Assembly (NCBI GenBank): GCA_036381035.1
Contig: DASVDQ010000026.1
Location: forward strand, 1-64,000
DNA: 64,000 bases
Direction of reading: 5' to 3'
Source: Trueperaceae bacterium
GTDB taxonomy: Bacteria > Deinococcota > Deinococci > Deinococcales > Trueperaceae
Shown: in pieces, positions 28,211 to 37,387 of the stretch
Position numbering within the stretch: the stretch's first letter is position 1
Layout: every line of letters starts with the position of its first letter
Program-made: the position numbers and the translations under genes
Notes under the pieces: generated by a model
Seen by the model: the letters and a program-made list of their open reading frames with translations, nothing else
What the model was told of the DNA's origin: nothing
Databases searched by the model: none

Positions 28211-28960
28211 TCACAGCTGCATGACGCTGTAGTCGAGCCGGTCCTCGTCGAGGAGGAGCTCGAGGAACTGCAGCTTGCCCAGGGCGTCGATCATCGCGAA
28301 GCAGTTGTCGCGGTCGACGTAGACGCCCTCCTTCATCACGGTGTGGCCGTAGACGCCGAACCTGTGGCCCGCCTGCCTGACCAGCTCGGGCTTCTTGTAC
28401 CACCAGGTCTTCGTGTCGGGGTCGTGATAGAAGAAGTCGTCGAAGACCTGCATGCCCGGCAGCGGGCCGGCGTGGGCGAACTGCACGCCGTGGAAGACCT
28501 GCTCGCGCGGCATCTCCCTGAACCAGGCCACGAGGTCATCGGGCAGCGCCAGGCCGCCGTGCGACTCGTCGAACTCCACGTGCTTCAGGCCGCCGCGCGT
28601 GCTCAGCTCGTAGCGGTGGTCCATGGCGACCTCGTCGTGGTTGCCGAGGATGACGGTCACGTTGCCGGCGGCGGCGTCGACGAAGCGTTTGAAGCGGTAG
28701 AGCTCACGGATCTGCGCCTTCGCCGCGCGCCTGAGGTGGTCGGGGTTGGCAGGGTCGTAAGGCTCCTCCCCCACGGCGTTCGCGTAGGCGCGCTCGTCCT
28801 TGTAGTGGACGAGGTCGCCGACGCACACGACCTGGTAGCGGCCCTCGAGCACCGGCGCCGTCGGCTCGAGCGCCGGCGTGCACGCGGCCGCCGCCTTGAG
28901 CACGCGCCACAGCTCGGGCCACTGCCCGTGGACGTCGCCCACGGCGATGACCTTGATCAC
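28211..28960 (-). CDS. PPP-family metallophosphoesterase
   Basis: A 249-residue calcineurin-like phosphoesterase. All metal-binding motifs are present in order: GDVHGQ (about 8-13), GDLVH (about 48-52), GNHDE (about 105-109), FAHAGPL and VYGHTVMKEGVYVD. The GDVHGQ/H-A-G layout is that of PPP-type enzymes such as ApaH/PrpE or protein phosphatases, so the substrate could be a dinucleoside polyphosphate or a phosphoprotein. It starts 16 bases after the DdrA-like gene ends and is probably in its operon. That pairing suggests a link to nucleotide or damage signalling, but this is inference. Confidence 0.85.
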   Translation of the reverse strand: MIKVIAVGDVHGQWPELWRVLKAAAACTPALEPTAPVLEGRYQVVCVGDLVHYKDERAYANAVGEEPYDPANPDHLRRAAKAQIRELYRFKRFVDAAAGNVTVILGNHDEVAMDHRYELSTRGGLKHVEFDESHGGLALPDDLVAWFREMPREQVFHGVQFAHAGPLPGMQVFDDFFYHDPDTKTWWYKKPELVRQAGHRFGVYGHTVMKEGVYVDRDNCFAMIDALGKLQFLELLLDEDRLDYSVMQL

Positions 28961-28976
28961 GGGTCGCCCCAGCCGA

Positions 28977-29738
28977 TCACGAGCCCACCGCGACCTTGCC
29001 GACGAGCAGCGACCTCAGCTTGCCGTAGAGCTCGCGCGACTCCTCCGGCGTGCGCCCGTAGCCGCCGTAGCGGACGACGAGCCTGGCGGCCTGGGAGCCG
29101 AGCCCCTCCTCCTTCAGCCTCTCGACGAGCCTGTCTATGACCTGGTGCGCCTCGGGGCGGTCCTCCCGCGGCTCCGTCTCGGGGCGCTCCCCGAGGGCTC
29201 CCGCAGACGCAGACCCCGCCGTCGCGGCGGCCGCCTCCGCCGGGGAGGGCCCGTCGACCGGCGTCCCGAGCCACGCGTCCTCACCGGGCCGGACCGGAGC
29301 GCCGGGGCCGTCGATCGCCTCCTCCAGCTCCTCGACGAGCACGTCGCCGGTCTCCGGGTCGTGCGGCGCCCAGCCGGACGCGCCGCCAGCCGCCATGCCG
29401 AACTGGGCGGCGCAGAGGGAGAGCGCGGCCTCGGCCAGCGCGGAGGCCGAGGATAGCTCCGAGCCGGGCACCGCGCCGGCGGGCAGCGCGGCCACGGCGG
29501 AGCGGGTCACGCCCTCGACGGTCAGGTTGCAGACGAGCGCCGCGCCACCCAGGGGCAGGAGCTGGCACGACCAGCCATCGGGCGACACGGCCTCGTCGAG
29601 GCGCGACCGCACGGCCGCGGCCGTGAGCCGCGGCGCCACGAGCGCCCGCCGACGGTCCGGCGAGAGCTCCTGGAGCGCCCATGCGCGGGCCGAGGGCGGG
29701 AACGGCGCGGAGAGACGGGCCCAAACGGGGCGCGACAT
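28977..29738 (-). CDS. ddrA: DdrA-like Rad52-family DNA-end protection protein
   Basis: A 253-residue protein whose first 130 residues match the Rad52/22-type fold of Deinococcus DdrA. The visible pattern is LSAPFPPSARAW near residue 10, then DRRRALVAPRLTAAAVRSRLDEAV, the WSCQLLP strand, VCNLTVEGVTRSAV and an Ala-rich helix ending AAQFGMAAGG. A low-complexity linker (about 150-200) leads to a C-terminal helix with ESRELYGKLRSLL. DdrA binds 3' single-stranded ends and protects them after radiation. The classical GIG motif of the helix is altered to FGMAAG. The ATG at 29738 is chosen by TATCAT 6 bases upstream. I see no radiation-desiccation (RDRM) operator nearby. The assignment is by eye and moderately sure. 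Confidence 0.6.
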   Translation of the reverse strand: MSRPVWARLSAPFPPSARAWALQELSPDRRRALVAPRLTAAAVRSRLDEAVSPDGWSCQLLPLGGAALVCNLTVEGVTRSAVAALPAGAVPGSELSSASALAEAALSLCAAQFGMAAGGASGWAPHDPETGDVLVEELEEAIDGPGAPVRPGEDAWLGTPVDGPSPAEAAAATAGSASAGALGERPETEPREDRPEAHQVIDRLVERLKEEGLGSQAARLVVRYGGYGRTPEESRELYGKLRSLLVGKVAVGS

Positions 29739-29744
29739 CGGCTC

Positions 29745-29821
29745 ATGATAACAGCGTCCCCATCGCGCCCGACGAGGCATCCTCCACGTGTGGATGGGCG
29801 TTCGGGAGGGTGCTGTAAGGT
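29745..29821. promoter_or_regulatory. Divergent promoters and inverted repeat between ddrA-like and the large membrane protein
   Basis: Minus-strand TATCAT (29745-29750) is 6 bases from the ddrA-like ATG, and plus-strand TAAGGT (29816-29821) is 6 bases from the ATG at 29828. Between them lies a TCCAC-GT-GTGGA inverted repeat (29783-29794), a possible operator serving both genes. Confidence 0.5.
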
Positions 29822-29827
29822 AGTCTC

Positions 29828-32458
29828 ATGTCCCGTTCCGGAGCCGCCTCGGGCGTTAAGGCACCGTCCCTCCTGGTCGTCCTGGCTCTGTCGCTGGCGC
29901 TCTCGTGCGCCGGCGCGGGCGCCGCGCCGGCGGCCCCGCCGCCCGCGCAGGGCACGCCGACGGTGATGGTCGACGCCTTCAGGTACGAGCTCGGCGACAC
30001 CCTCACGGTGAGGGGCAGCGGGCTCGAGCCGGCGGCCGGCTACGTCGTCAGGCTCACCTCGCCGGGCGGCGAGGTCACCGAGACGTCCGTGACGGCGACG
30101 CGCGCCGGCACCCTCACCGCCAGCGCCACGCTCGACGAGGCCGGCGCCTGGACGGTGGCGCTGACTGGCCCGGGCGTCGACGCGCGCCTCGGCGTGAGGG
30201 TCGTCGGTCCCGCGGCGGAGGAGCCGGCGCCGGGCCAGGGGGCCGGGGAGCCTGGCCCCGAGGAGCGGGCCGGAGGAGCGGAAGAGCCGGGCGCCGGAGG
30301 CGACGAGCCGGGCGCCGGAGCGGACGAGCCGGGCGCCGCAGCCGATGAGCCTGACGGCGGGGCTGAGGAGCAGGGCGCCGGAGCCGAGGAGCAGGACCAG
30401 GCCCCTGGGGCCCAGGGCGCGCCCCTGCCGGGCGAGCCCGTCGTCCCGCCCGCGCAGGCGCGCGGCGCCATAGACGTCGCGCTCGAGCGCGGGGACCTCG
30501 TCGGCCGACGCAACGGCGTGGAGGCCTGGCGCCTCTCGTTCGGCGCCGGCAGCGGGGAGACGGCCGGTCTGCTCGAGGACGGGGACACCGTGCTCGTCGG
30601 GCACGGCAACCACCTGCTGCAGGTCGACAGGCTCACGGGCACGGTGCAGAGGCGCGAGCGCCTGCCTGCCCAGGTGACCGACGTGGCCGAGGGCGAGGAC
30701 GGGATCGTCGTCACCGTGCGCTACTCCGGCGGCGAGGAGGCGCGCTTCGCCTGGCCGCCCGAACGTCCGCCGGCGTTCGACCCCGACCCGAGCCTCTACG
30801 CCTGGCTCCGCGCCGAGGCCGAGGTGGCCGACCCGGAGGCGCAGCTGTCGCGCGACCCCACCAACCCTTGGCTCTACGTGGCGGTAGCCAGGCAGCGGCC
30901 GGAGGAGGCCGCGACGCTGCGGCGCGGCGCCCTGGCGCAGGCGCAGACGTTCTACGAGCACGCCCAGCTCGCCCAGGCGTTCATGGCGGCCCCGTCGCGC
31001 GACGAGTCCCTCGCGGCCCAGGCGATGAACGCGGCCCTGGAGGACTTCGCGGCGCGCGGCTACCGCGGCTCGCTGCTCCTCGACCCGGGCCTCGTCGAGG
31101 CGTACGGCTTCCCGCACGTGGGCCTGCGCCGGGCCCTGGAGGCCGAGGACCGCGCGTCAGCCGACTTCTGGGCGCCGTGGCTCAACCGCCTCGCCGGCGA
31201 CGGCGCGCCGGGCGCGCGGGAGCTGCTCGACCGCTACGCCGACGTGCTGCAGGCCGCTGGCGAGGACGATGCCGCCGCCACCTGGCGCGAGCTGGCCGCC
31301 GCCAGCAGCGGCGCCGACACCACCACCGCCCTCGAGAGGGCCGCGGCCGCGGTGGGCAGCACCGGGTGGTACGGGGTGCTCGCTCTCCTGGTCGCCGCGG
31401 TCGCGCTGCGGCTGACGCTCCTCGCCAAGTACTGGCGCGCGCAGACGCTGACGCTCCGCCAGCGACGCGAGGCCGGCCGGAGCACCGGGCGCTTCGCGCG
31501 GGCGCTGACGCTGCGCTACGCGACGTTCACCGAGAAGCTCGTCGTCCTCCTGCTCTTCGCCGCGATGGTCGCCGTGGCGGCGCTGGGCGGCTGGGCGGAG
31601 CGGGCCGACGACCTGCCGGAGGCGCTCGGCTCGGGGAGCCTGGCCACGCCGACCGCCGCGGCGCTGCTGCGGGAGGCAAGGGAGGGCCCCGACACGGTGT
31701 TCCTGCTGGCCTACGCGGCCCAGACCGCGGGCGACGACGAGGCGGCCAACGCGCTCTACCGCGAGCTGACGAGCGACCCCGACGCCATGAACAACCTCGG
31801 CGTGCTGCGCGGCGAGCCGGAGCTGTTCCGGCTGGCCCTCGACCTGAGCCCCGGTCACCCGGAGGCCGCGTTCAACCTCGGCGAGAGGACGAACCCGTCG
31901 CGCCTCATGGAGGCGTACCGCCCCGACGAGCCCCTGCTGGCGGCGCCCGACCGGGAGCGGCTGGCCCGCGCCTTCGGCGGCAGCCCCTGGGAGTCCCTCG
32001 GCGCGGCGTTCACGAACCCGTTCGCGGAGCTGCGCGAGCTGAACCCCATCGCGCCGCCGTGGCTGTGGACGGCGGTCGTCGTGCTGTTCCTAGCCTGGGC
32101 CGCCTGGACGTTCCTGACGGTGTTCTTCCCGCGTCCGCAGGCGGCGCTCAACGCCCCGCGCACGATCGTCTACCACCTGCTCGCCCTGCTGCTGCCTGGC
32201 AGCGGCCTGGCGGACGAGCTGTGGGGCGTGGTGCTGCTCGTGCCGTGGGCGATCTTCGGCCTCGACACGCTGCGGCACCTGACCGGCTTCGGCGGCGCCC
32301 CGGCGCTGCCCTACGACACCGACATCGTGGCGCTGGTCCTGATCTACGTGGTGAACACGGTGGCCTTCGCCGTCGAGTACGCGTCGTACAGCCGCCGGAT
32401 GCGCGACCTGCGCGCCGAGCACCCCGAGCTCGCCGCGGCGTACGGCCTCAGGCCCTGA
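29828..32458 (+). CDS. Large exported/membrane protein with repeat linker and TPR-like region
   Basis: An 876-residue protein of unknown function. It has a signal peptide or anchor (residues 8-33, LLVVLALSLALSCAG, with a possible lipobox at C27) and an immunoglobulin-like segment at about 42-130 (YELGDTLTVRGSGL). A low-complexity linker built from 7-residue repeats of the type DEPGAGA spans about 150-190. A beta-propeller-like stretch (GDTVLVGHGNHLLQVDRLTG) comes near 255. A helical TPR-like region follows at about 320-500, a transmembrane helix near 520, another near 575, TPR-like repeats around 630-700 (DAMNNLGVLRGEPELF, GHPEAAFNLGERTNP) and several C-terminal transmembrane helices. The start is the ATG with a -10 hexamer 6 bases upstream. 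It may be an envelope scaffold. It is coupled to an EamA transporter. Confidence 0.7.
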   Translation: MSRSGAASGVKAPSLLVVLALSLALSCAGAGAAPAAPPPAQGTPTVMVDAFRYELGDTLTVRGSGLEPAAGYVVRLTSPGGEVTETSVTATRAGTLTASATLDEAGAWTVALTGPGVDARLGVRVVGPAAEEPAPGQGAGEPGPEERAGGAEEPGAGGDEPGAGADEPGAAADEPDGGAEEQGAGAEEQDQAPGAQGAPLPGEPVVPPAQARGAIDVALERGDLVGRRNGVEAWRLSFGAGSGETAGLLEDGDTVLVGHGNHLLQVDRLTGTVQRRERLPAQVTDVAEGEDGIVVTVRYSGGEEARFAWPPERPPAFDPDPSLYAWLRAEAEVADPEAQLSRDPTNPWLYVAVARQRPEEAATLRRGALAQAQTFYEHAQLAQAFMAAPSRDESLAAQAMNAALEDFAARGYRGSLLLDPGLVEAYGFPHVGLRRALEAEDRASADFWAPWLNRLAGDGAPGARELLDRYADVLQAAGEDDAAATWRELAAASSGADTTTALERAAAAVGSTGWYGVLALLVAAVALRLTLLAKYWRAQTLTLRQRREAGRSTGRFARALTLRYATFTEKLVVLLLFAAMVAVAALGGWAERADDLPEALGSGSLATPTAAALLREAREGPDTVFLLAYAAQTAGDDEAANALYRELTSDPDAMNNLGVLRGEPELFRLALDLSPGHPEAAFNLGERTNPSRLMEAYRPDEPLLAAPDRERLARAFGGSPWESLGAAFTNPFAELRELNPIAPPWLWTAVVVLFLAWAAWTFLTVFFPRPQAALNAPRTIVYHLLALLLPGSGLADELWGVVLLVPWAIFGLDTLRHLTGFGGAPALPYDTDIVALVLIYVVNTVAFAVEYASYSRRMRDLRAEHPELAAAYGLRP
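30281..30385 (+). repeat. 21-base in-frame tandem repeat (five copies)
   Basis: Five degenerate 21-base units of the type GACGAGCCGGGCGCCGGAGC encode a 7-residue repeat (EEPGAGG, DEPGAGA, DEPGAAA, DEPDGGA, EEQGAGA) in the linker of the large membrane protein. The first units are nearly identical, pointing to recent slippage. Confidence 0.8.
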
Positions 32459-33378
32459 GGACGGCCGCCCCCGCGTCCGCGGCGCCAGGCGCGCCCGCGG
32501 TCGGCGGCTACTGGCTCGTCGCTTCGGCCGCCGTCCTGTGGGCGCTGCTGGGCGTGTTCTCCCAGCGCCTGCTGGCGTCGGGCGTGCCGGCCACCGAGGT
32601 CGCGTTCTGGCGCGCGGCGCTGGCCTCGCCGCTCTTCCTGGCGCACGCGGCCCGCACGCGGGCGCTGCGCGTGCGTCCGCGCGACCTGCCCGCCGTGGTC
32701 GGCTTCGCCCTCGTCGGGGTGACGCTGTTCTACGCCAGCCTGAACCTGGCGATCGACGCGGGCGGCGTGAGCCTGGCGTTCGTGCTGCTCTACACGGCCC
32801 CCGCCTTCGTGGCGCTGCTCGCCGCGGCGCTGCTCGGCGAGAGGCTGACCCGCCTCAAGGGCGCGCTCGTGGCGCTGTCGGTCGTCGGGGTCGCGCTGGT
32901 GAGCGCCTCCGGCGGCGCAGGGGTGCGCCCGTCGCCGGCGGCCGTGGCGTGGGGACTCGCCGCCGGCCTGTCGTACTCGAGCTACTACCTCTTCGGCAAG
33001 TGGGCGCTGCGCCGCTACGCGCCCGCCACGGTGTTCGCCTACGTCATGCCCGTCGGCGCCCTCGGCCTGCTGCCCCTCGTGCGATTCGAGGCCGTGGAGG
33101 CGGGCGGCGGCGCCTGGCTCGACCTGGCTCTGATGGCCGTGCTCTCGACGTACGTGGCCTACTTCGTCTACTACACGGGCCTGCGGTCCGTGGAGGCGTC
33201 GCGCGCCGTGCTCGTCGCCACGCTCGAGCCGGTGCTGGCGACGCTGCTCGCCGCGGCCCTGTTCGGCGAGCGGCTCGGGGCGCTGGGCGTGCTGGGCGGG
33301 CTGCTCGTCCTCGCCGCCGCCGTCCTCGCCTCTGCCCCTGGCGTCCCGCGGGCCCTTGTCGGGCGCCGGCCGCGGTGA
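32455..33378 (+). CDS. EamA-family (DMT) transporter
   Basis: A ten-helix drug/metabolite transporter of about 300 residues with two EamA repeats. The first repeat shows WALLGVFSQRLLASGV and EVAFWRAALASPLF, the second AAGLSYSSYYLFGKWALRRY and YTGLRSVEASRAVLVATLEPVLA with the conserved E-P. The first transmembrane helix (LVASAAVLWALLG) begins before any ATG, GTG or TTG in frame. The likely start is CTG at 32455, overlapping the TGA of the preceding gene (CTGA), just as for nnr. A start inside helix 1 (GTG of GVFSQR) would destroy that helix. The substrate is unknown; amino-acid or sugar export is typical. Confidence 0.8.
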   Translation: MRTAAPASAAPGAPAVGGYWLVASAAVLWALLGVFSQRLLASGVPATEVAFWRAALASPLFLAHAARTRALRVRPRDLPAVVGFALVGVTLFYASLNLAIDAGGVSLAFVLLYTAPAFVALLAAALLGERLTRLKGALVALSVVGVALVSASGGAGVRPSPAAVAWGLAAGLSYSSYYLFGKWALRRYAPATVFAYVMPVGALGLLPLVRFEAVEAGGGAWLDLALMAVLSTYVAYFVYYTGLRSVEASRAVLVATLEPVLATLLAAALFGERLGALGVLGGLLVLAAAVLASAPGVPRALVGRRPR

Positions 33379-33415
33379 TAGTCTTGCATCCTTATTCATG
33401 GTCGGTGCATAGATA
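33379..33415 (+). promoter_or_regulatory. argG promoter with candidate ARG box
   Basis: A GATAGTCT hexamer region (TAGTCT) overlaps an imperfect ARG-box-like inverted repeat TGCAT-CCTT-ATTCA (33385-33398); the consensus half-sites are TGAAT and ATTCA. A second TGCAT half-site lies at 33406-33410. This AT-rich island stands out in the GC-rich context and suggests ArgR control of the arginine operon. Confidence 0.45.
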
Positions 33416-33432
33416 CCGGCCGGCGCAGAGGG

Positions 33433-34719
<1,287 letters not shown>

Positions 34720-34720
34720 G

Positions 34721-35197
34721 TTGCCCGCGACCGCGATCTGGCCGCGGGAGGCCGGCACCGCCCGCTCGTCGGTGAGGCTGAGGGAGGCCACCCCCGCCGA
34801 CGCCGCGCGCCTCGCCGAGCTCTACGCCGCCTCCGGAGCGCCGCACCAGGACGCCGCCGAGATCAGGGCGTGGCTGGCGAGGGGCGGCACGCTCCTCGTG
34901 GAGCGGGTGGACGGCCCCGTGCTCGCCGCCGTGCGTTGGCTGCCGACCGAGGCCGGGTGGCGCGTGGAGCGCGTCACGACGCGCCCCGAGGAACGGGGCA
35001 ACGGCTTCGGCCGCTGGCTGATGACGAAGCTGGAGGCGCTGGCGATACGGGGCAACGTCCCGCTCCTCGACCTCGAGCTCGACGAGGAGGCGCTCCTCCC
35101 CTACTACCGGCGCCTGGGCTACCGCCAGGAGGGCGCCTCGCCGCTGCGGCTCACGAAGCGCGTGGGCGGCGTCTGGCAGCGGCAGGTCGCGCCGTGA
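34721..35197 (+). CDS. GNAT-family N-acetyltransferase within the arg operon
   Basis: A 158-residue GNAT acetyltransferase. The acetyl-CoA loop is ERGNGFGRWLM at about 90-100, preceded by the strand VERVTTRP, with the C-terminal YYRRLGYRQEG. It is inserted between argG and argH, as in some arg clusters where a second GNAT sits next to argH. Whether it acetylates an arginine-pathway compound is not known. The start is uncertain: TTG at 34721, one base after the argG stop, or GTG at 34772, which starts right at VRLREATPADA, the usual GNAT N-terminus. Confidence 0.8.
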   Translation: MPATAIWPREAGTARSSVRLREATPADAARLAELYAASGAPHQDAAEIRAWLARGGTLLVERVDGPVLAAVRWLPTEAGWRVERVTTRPEERGNGFGRWLMTKLEALAIRGNVPLLDLELDEEALLPYYRRLGYRQEGASPLRLTKRVGGVWQRQVAP

Positions 35198-35273
35198 CGG
35201 CGGCGGGTCGCGCTCCGGGAGCGCCGCGGCTCGCCGCGGGCGCGGCGGGGCGCGGGGGCGCACGGTCCTGGCC

Positions 35274-36671
35274 ATGACGACGAAGAAGGGCTCCACGATG
35301 TGGGGCGGCCGCTTCGCCGAGCCCACCGACGAGCTGGTCAGGCGCGTCAACGCCTCGGTGGGCGTCGACGGCGCCATGGTCGAGGAGGACGTCGCGGGCT
35401 CGCTCGCCCACGCGCGCATGCTCACCGAGCAGGGGATCCTCACGGCCGAGGAGGGCAGGGCCATCGAGGAGGGCCTCCGCGGGGTGCTGGACGACGTCAG
35501 GGCGGGCCGGCTCGAGCTCAGCGAGGAGCACGAGGACGTCCACATGAACGTCGAGCACCACCTGACGGCGCGCATCGGGCCGGTCGGCGGCAAGCTCCAC
35601 ACCGCGCGGAGCCGCAACGACCAGGTGGCGACGGACATGCGCCTCCACCTCAAGCGTCGCGGCGGGGCCGTGATCGCGCTCATCGACGAGCTGAGGGCCG
35701 TGCTCGTCGACCTGGCCGAGGAGCACCTCGGCGTCGTCATGCCCGGCTACACCCACCTGCAGGTCGCGCAGCCCGTGCTGCTCTCGCACCACCTGCTCGC
35801 CTACTTCGAGATGCTCGGCCGCGACAGGGGCAGGATGAGTGACGCCCTGGCGCGGGCCGACGAGTCGCCGCTGGGCGCGGGCGCCCTGGCCGGCACCACC
35901 TTCCCGATCGACAGGCGGCGCACCGCGGAGCTGCTCGGCTTCGCGCGCGTGGCCAGGAACTCGCTCGACGCCGTCTCGGACCGCGACTTCGTGATCGAGA
36001 CGGTGGCGGCGCTGGCGGTGCTGATGATGCACCTCTCGCGCCTCAGCGAGGAGCTGATCCTCTGGTCGAGCGCCGAGTTCGGCTTCGTCACCCTGCCCGA
36101 CGCCTACACCACGGGCAGCTCGATGATGCCGCAGAAGAAGAACCCCGACGTGTGCGAGCTGGTGAGGGGCAAGACCGGGCGCGTCTACGGCGCGCTCGTG
36201 GGCATCCTCACGGTGATGAAGGGCCTGCCGCTGGCCTACGACAAGGACATGCAGGAGGACAAGCAGGGTCTATTCGACGCCCTCGACACGGCCGAGGACT
36301 CCCTGCGGCTCTACGTGGGCATGCTGCCGCGCGTGAAGTTCCACGAGCGGCGCATGCGCCAGGCCGCCGAGGGCGGCTTCTCGAACGCCACCGACCTCGC
36401 TGACTACCTCGTCCGCCGGGGCGTGCCCTTCCGGGAGGCGCACCACGTCGTGGGCAGGCTCGTGGCGCTGGCCCTGGACGAGGGCGTGGGCCTCTCGGAC
36501 CTCCCGCTGGAGAGGATGCGCGAGGCGGACGAGCGCATCGGCGAGGACGTGTACGAGGCGCTGAGCCTGGAGAGCGTGGTGAACGCGCGCGCCAGCTTCG
36601 GCGGCACGGCGACGGCGCGCGTCGCTGAGGCCATCGCCGCCGCCAAGGAGGAGCTGGACCGTGGCTCTTGA
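35274..36671 (+). CDS. argH: Argininosuccinate lyase
   Basis: Cleaves argininosuccinate to arginine and fumarate, the last step of arginine synthesis. The 465 residues carry the superfamily signature GSSMMPQKKNPD at 281-292, the ArgH block KLHTARSRNDQVATD at about 107-121, and the N-terminal MWGGRFAEPTDELV. The catalytic histidine region is GYTHLQVAQPV at about 158-168. The gene follows the GNAT by 76 bases. Its last 11 bases overlap the start of the NAGS gene, so the two are coupled. Confidence 0.97.
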   Translation: MTTKKGSTMWGGRFAEPTDELVRRVNASVGVDGAMVEEDVAGSLAHARMLTEQGILTAEEGRAIEEGLRGVLDDVRAGRLELSEEHEDVHMNVEHHLTARIGPVGGKLHTARSRNDQVATDMRLHLKRRGGAVIALIDELRAVLVDLAEEHLGVVMPGYTHLQVAQPVLLSHHLLAYFEMLGRDRGRMSDALARADESPLGAGALAGTTFPIDRRRTAELLGFARVARNSLDAVSDRDFVIETVAALAVLMMHLSRLSEELILWSSAEFGFVTLPDAYTTGSSMMPQKKNPDVCELVRGKTGRVYGALVGILTVMKGLPLAYDKDMQEDKQGLFDALDTAEDSLRLYVGMLPRVKFHERRMRQAAEGGFSNATDLADYLVRRGVPFREAHHVVGRLVALALDEGVGLSDLPLERMREADERIGEDVYEALSLESVVNARASFGGTATARVAEAIAAAKEELDRGS

Positions 36672-37242
36672 GACCTTGCAGCCGCCCCCGGCGGCGGAGG
36701 GCGCGTCCGTGTCCGTCAGGCACGCGCGCGCCGAGGACGTGCCGCTGATCTTCGAGAACATCGGCTACTGGGCGAGCCAGGGGCGCATGCTCGTGCGGCC
36801 CATGCAGAACATCTTCGAGAACCTCCGCGACTTCTTCGTCGCCGAGATCGAGACGGAAGGGGGCAGGCGCTTCGCCGGCAACGGCGCCCTGCACATCCTG
36901 TGGGGCGACATCGCCGAGGTGCGCGGCCTCGCCGTGGCGCCCGAGGTGCGCGCCCGCGGCGTGGGCAGGGCCCTCGTGGCGGCGTGCGAGCAGGAGGCCA
37001 GGCGCGTGGGCATCCCGGTGCTCTTCGCCTGGACCTACGAGGTCGAGTTCTTCCAGCGCTGCGGCTTCACGCTGATCGACAAGACCCGCGACCTCCACCC
37101 GCGCGTGTGGTCGGAGTGCCTGCGCTGCCCGTTCTACGTGGGCTGCAACGAGAACGGCGTGGTCAAGCGCCTCGAGGGCGTGCCGATGCCGGCCAACCTG
37201 CCGGAGCCCCCGCCGGCGCAGGTGCCGCCGGGCATCCGCTGA
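36661..37242 (+). CDS. argA: Short-form N-acetylglutamate synthase (S-NAGS)
   Basis: A GNAT enzyme of 193 residues that probably acetylates glutamate in the first step of arginine synthesis. The pattern ENLRDFFVAEIE, CGALH-like NGALHILWGDIAEVRGLAVAPEVRARGVG (read in short blocks) and FAWTYEVEFFQRCGFTLIDK matches the short NAGS lacking the amino-acid-kinase domain, known from actinobacteria. Three cysteines near the end (ECLRC, VGC) could bind metal. The gene overlaps argH by 11 bases, starting at GTG 36661. The N-terminal extension (MALETLQPPPAAEGA) is atypical. An ordinary GNAT of unknown role is the alternative. Confidence 0.78.
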   Translation: MALETLQPPPAAEGASVSVRHARAEDVPLIFENIGYWASQGRMLVRPMQNIFENLRDFFVAEIETEGGRRFAGNGALHILWGDIAEVRGLAVAPEVRARGVGRALVAACEQEARRVGIPVLFAWTYEVEFFQRCGFTLIDKTRDLHPRVWSECLRCPFYVGCNENGVVKRLEGVPMPANLPEPPPAQVPPGIR

Positions 37243-37374
37243 GACCGGGGCACCCCGCGGCGGCGCGTACCGCCGTGCCGCAGCGGCGGAGCAGGGCGCC
37301 GCGGTCCCAGGCGCGCCGGCTCGCCCTGAGGCGGCCGACGCGCCGGGCGCGGTCCGCCGGGCCGGGTCCTGGGC

Positions 37375-37380
37375 GATACT
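37375..37380 (+). promoter_or_regulatory. -10-like element GATACT before ansA
   Basis: GATACT lies 7 bases before the ATG at 37388. It has the first T of the TANNNT consensus replaced by G, so support is weaker than for others. Confidence 0.4.
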
Positions 37381-37387
37381 CGGGTCC

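Noticed and set aside
33398-33412. Tiny reading frame ATG-GTC-GGT-GCA-TAG upstream of argG
   Set aside because: Four codons in the promoter/operator region, without ribosome site or Arg codons; not an attenuator of the arginine type.
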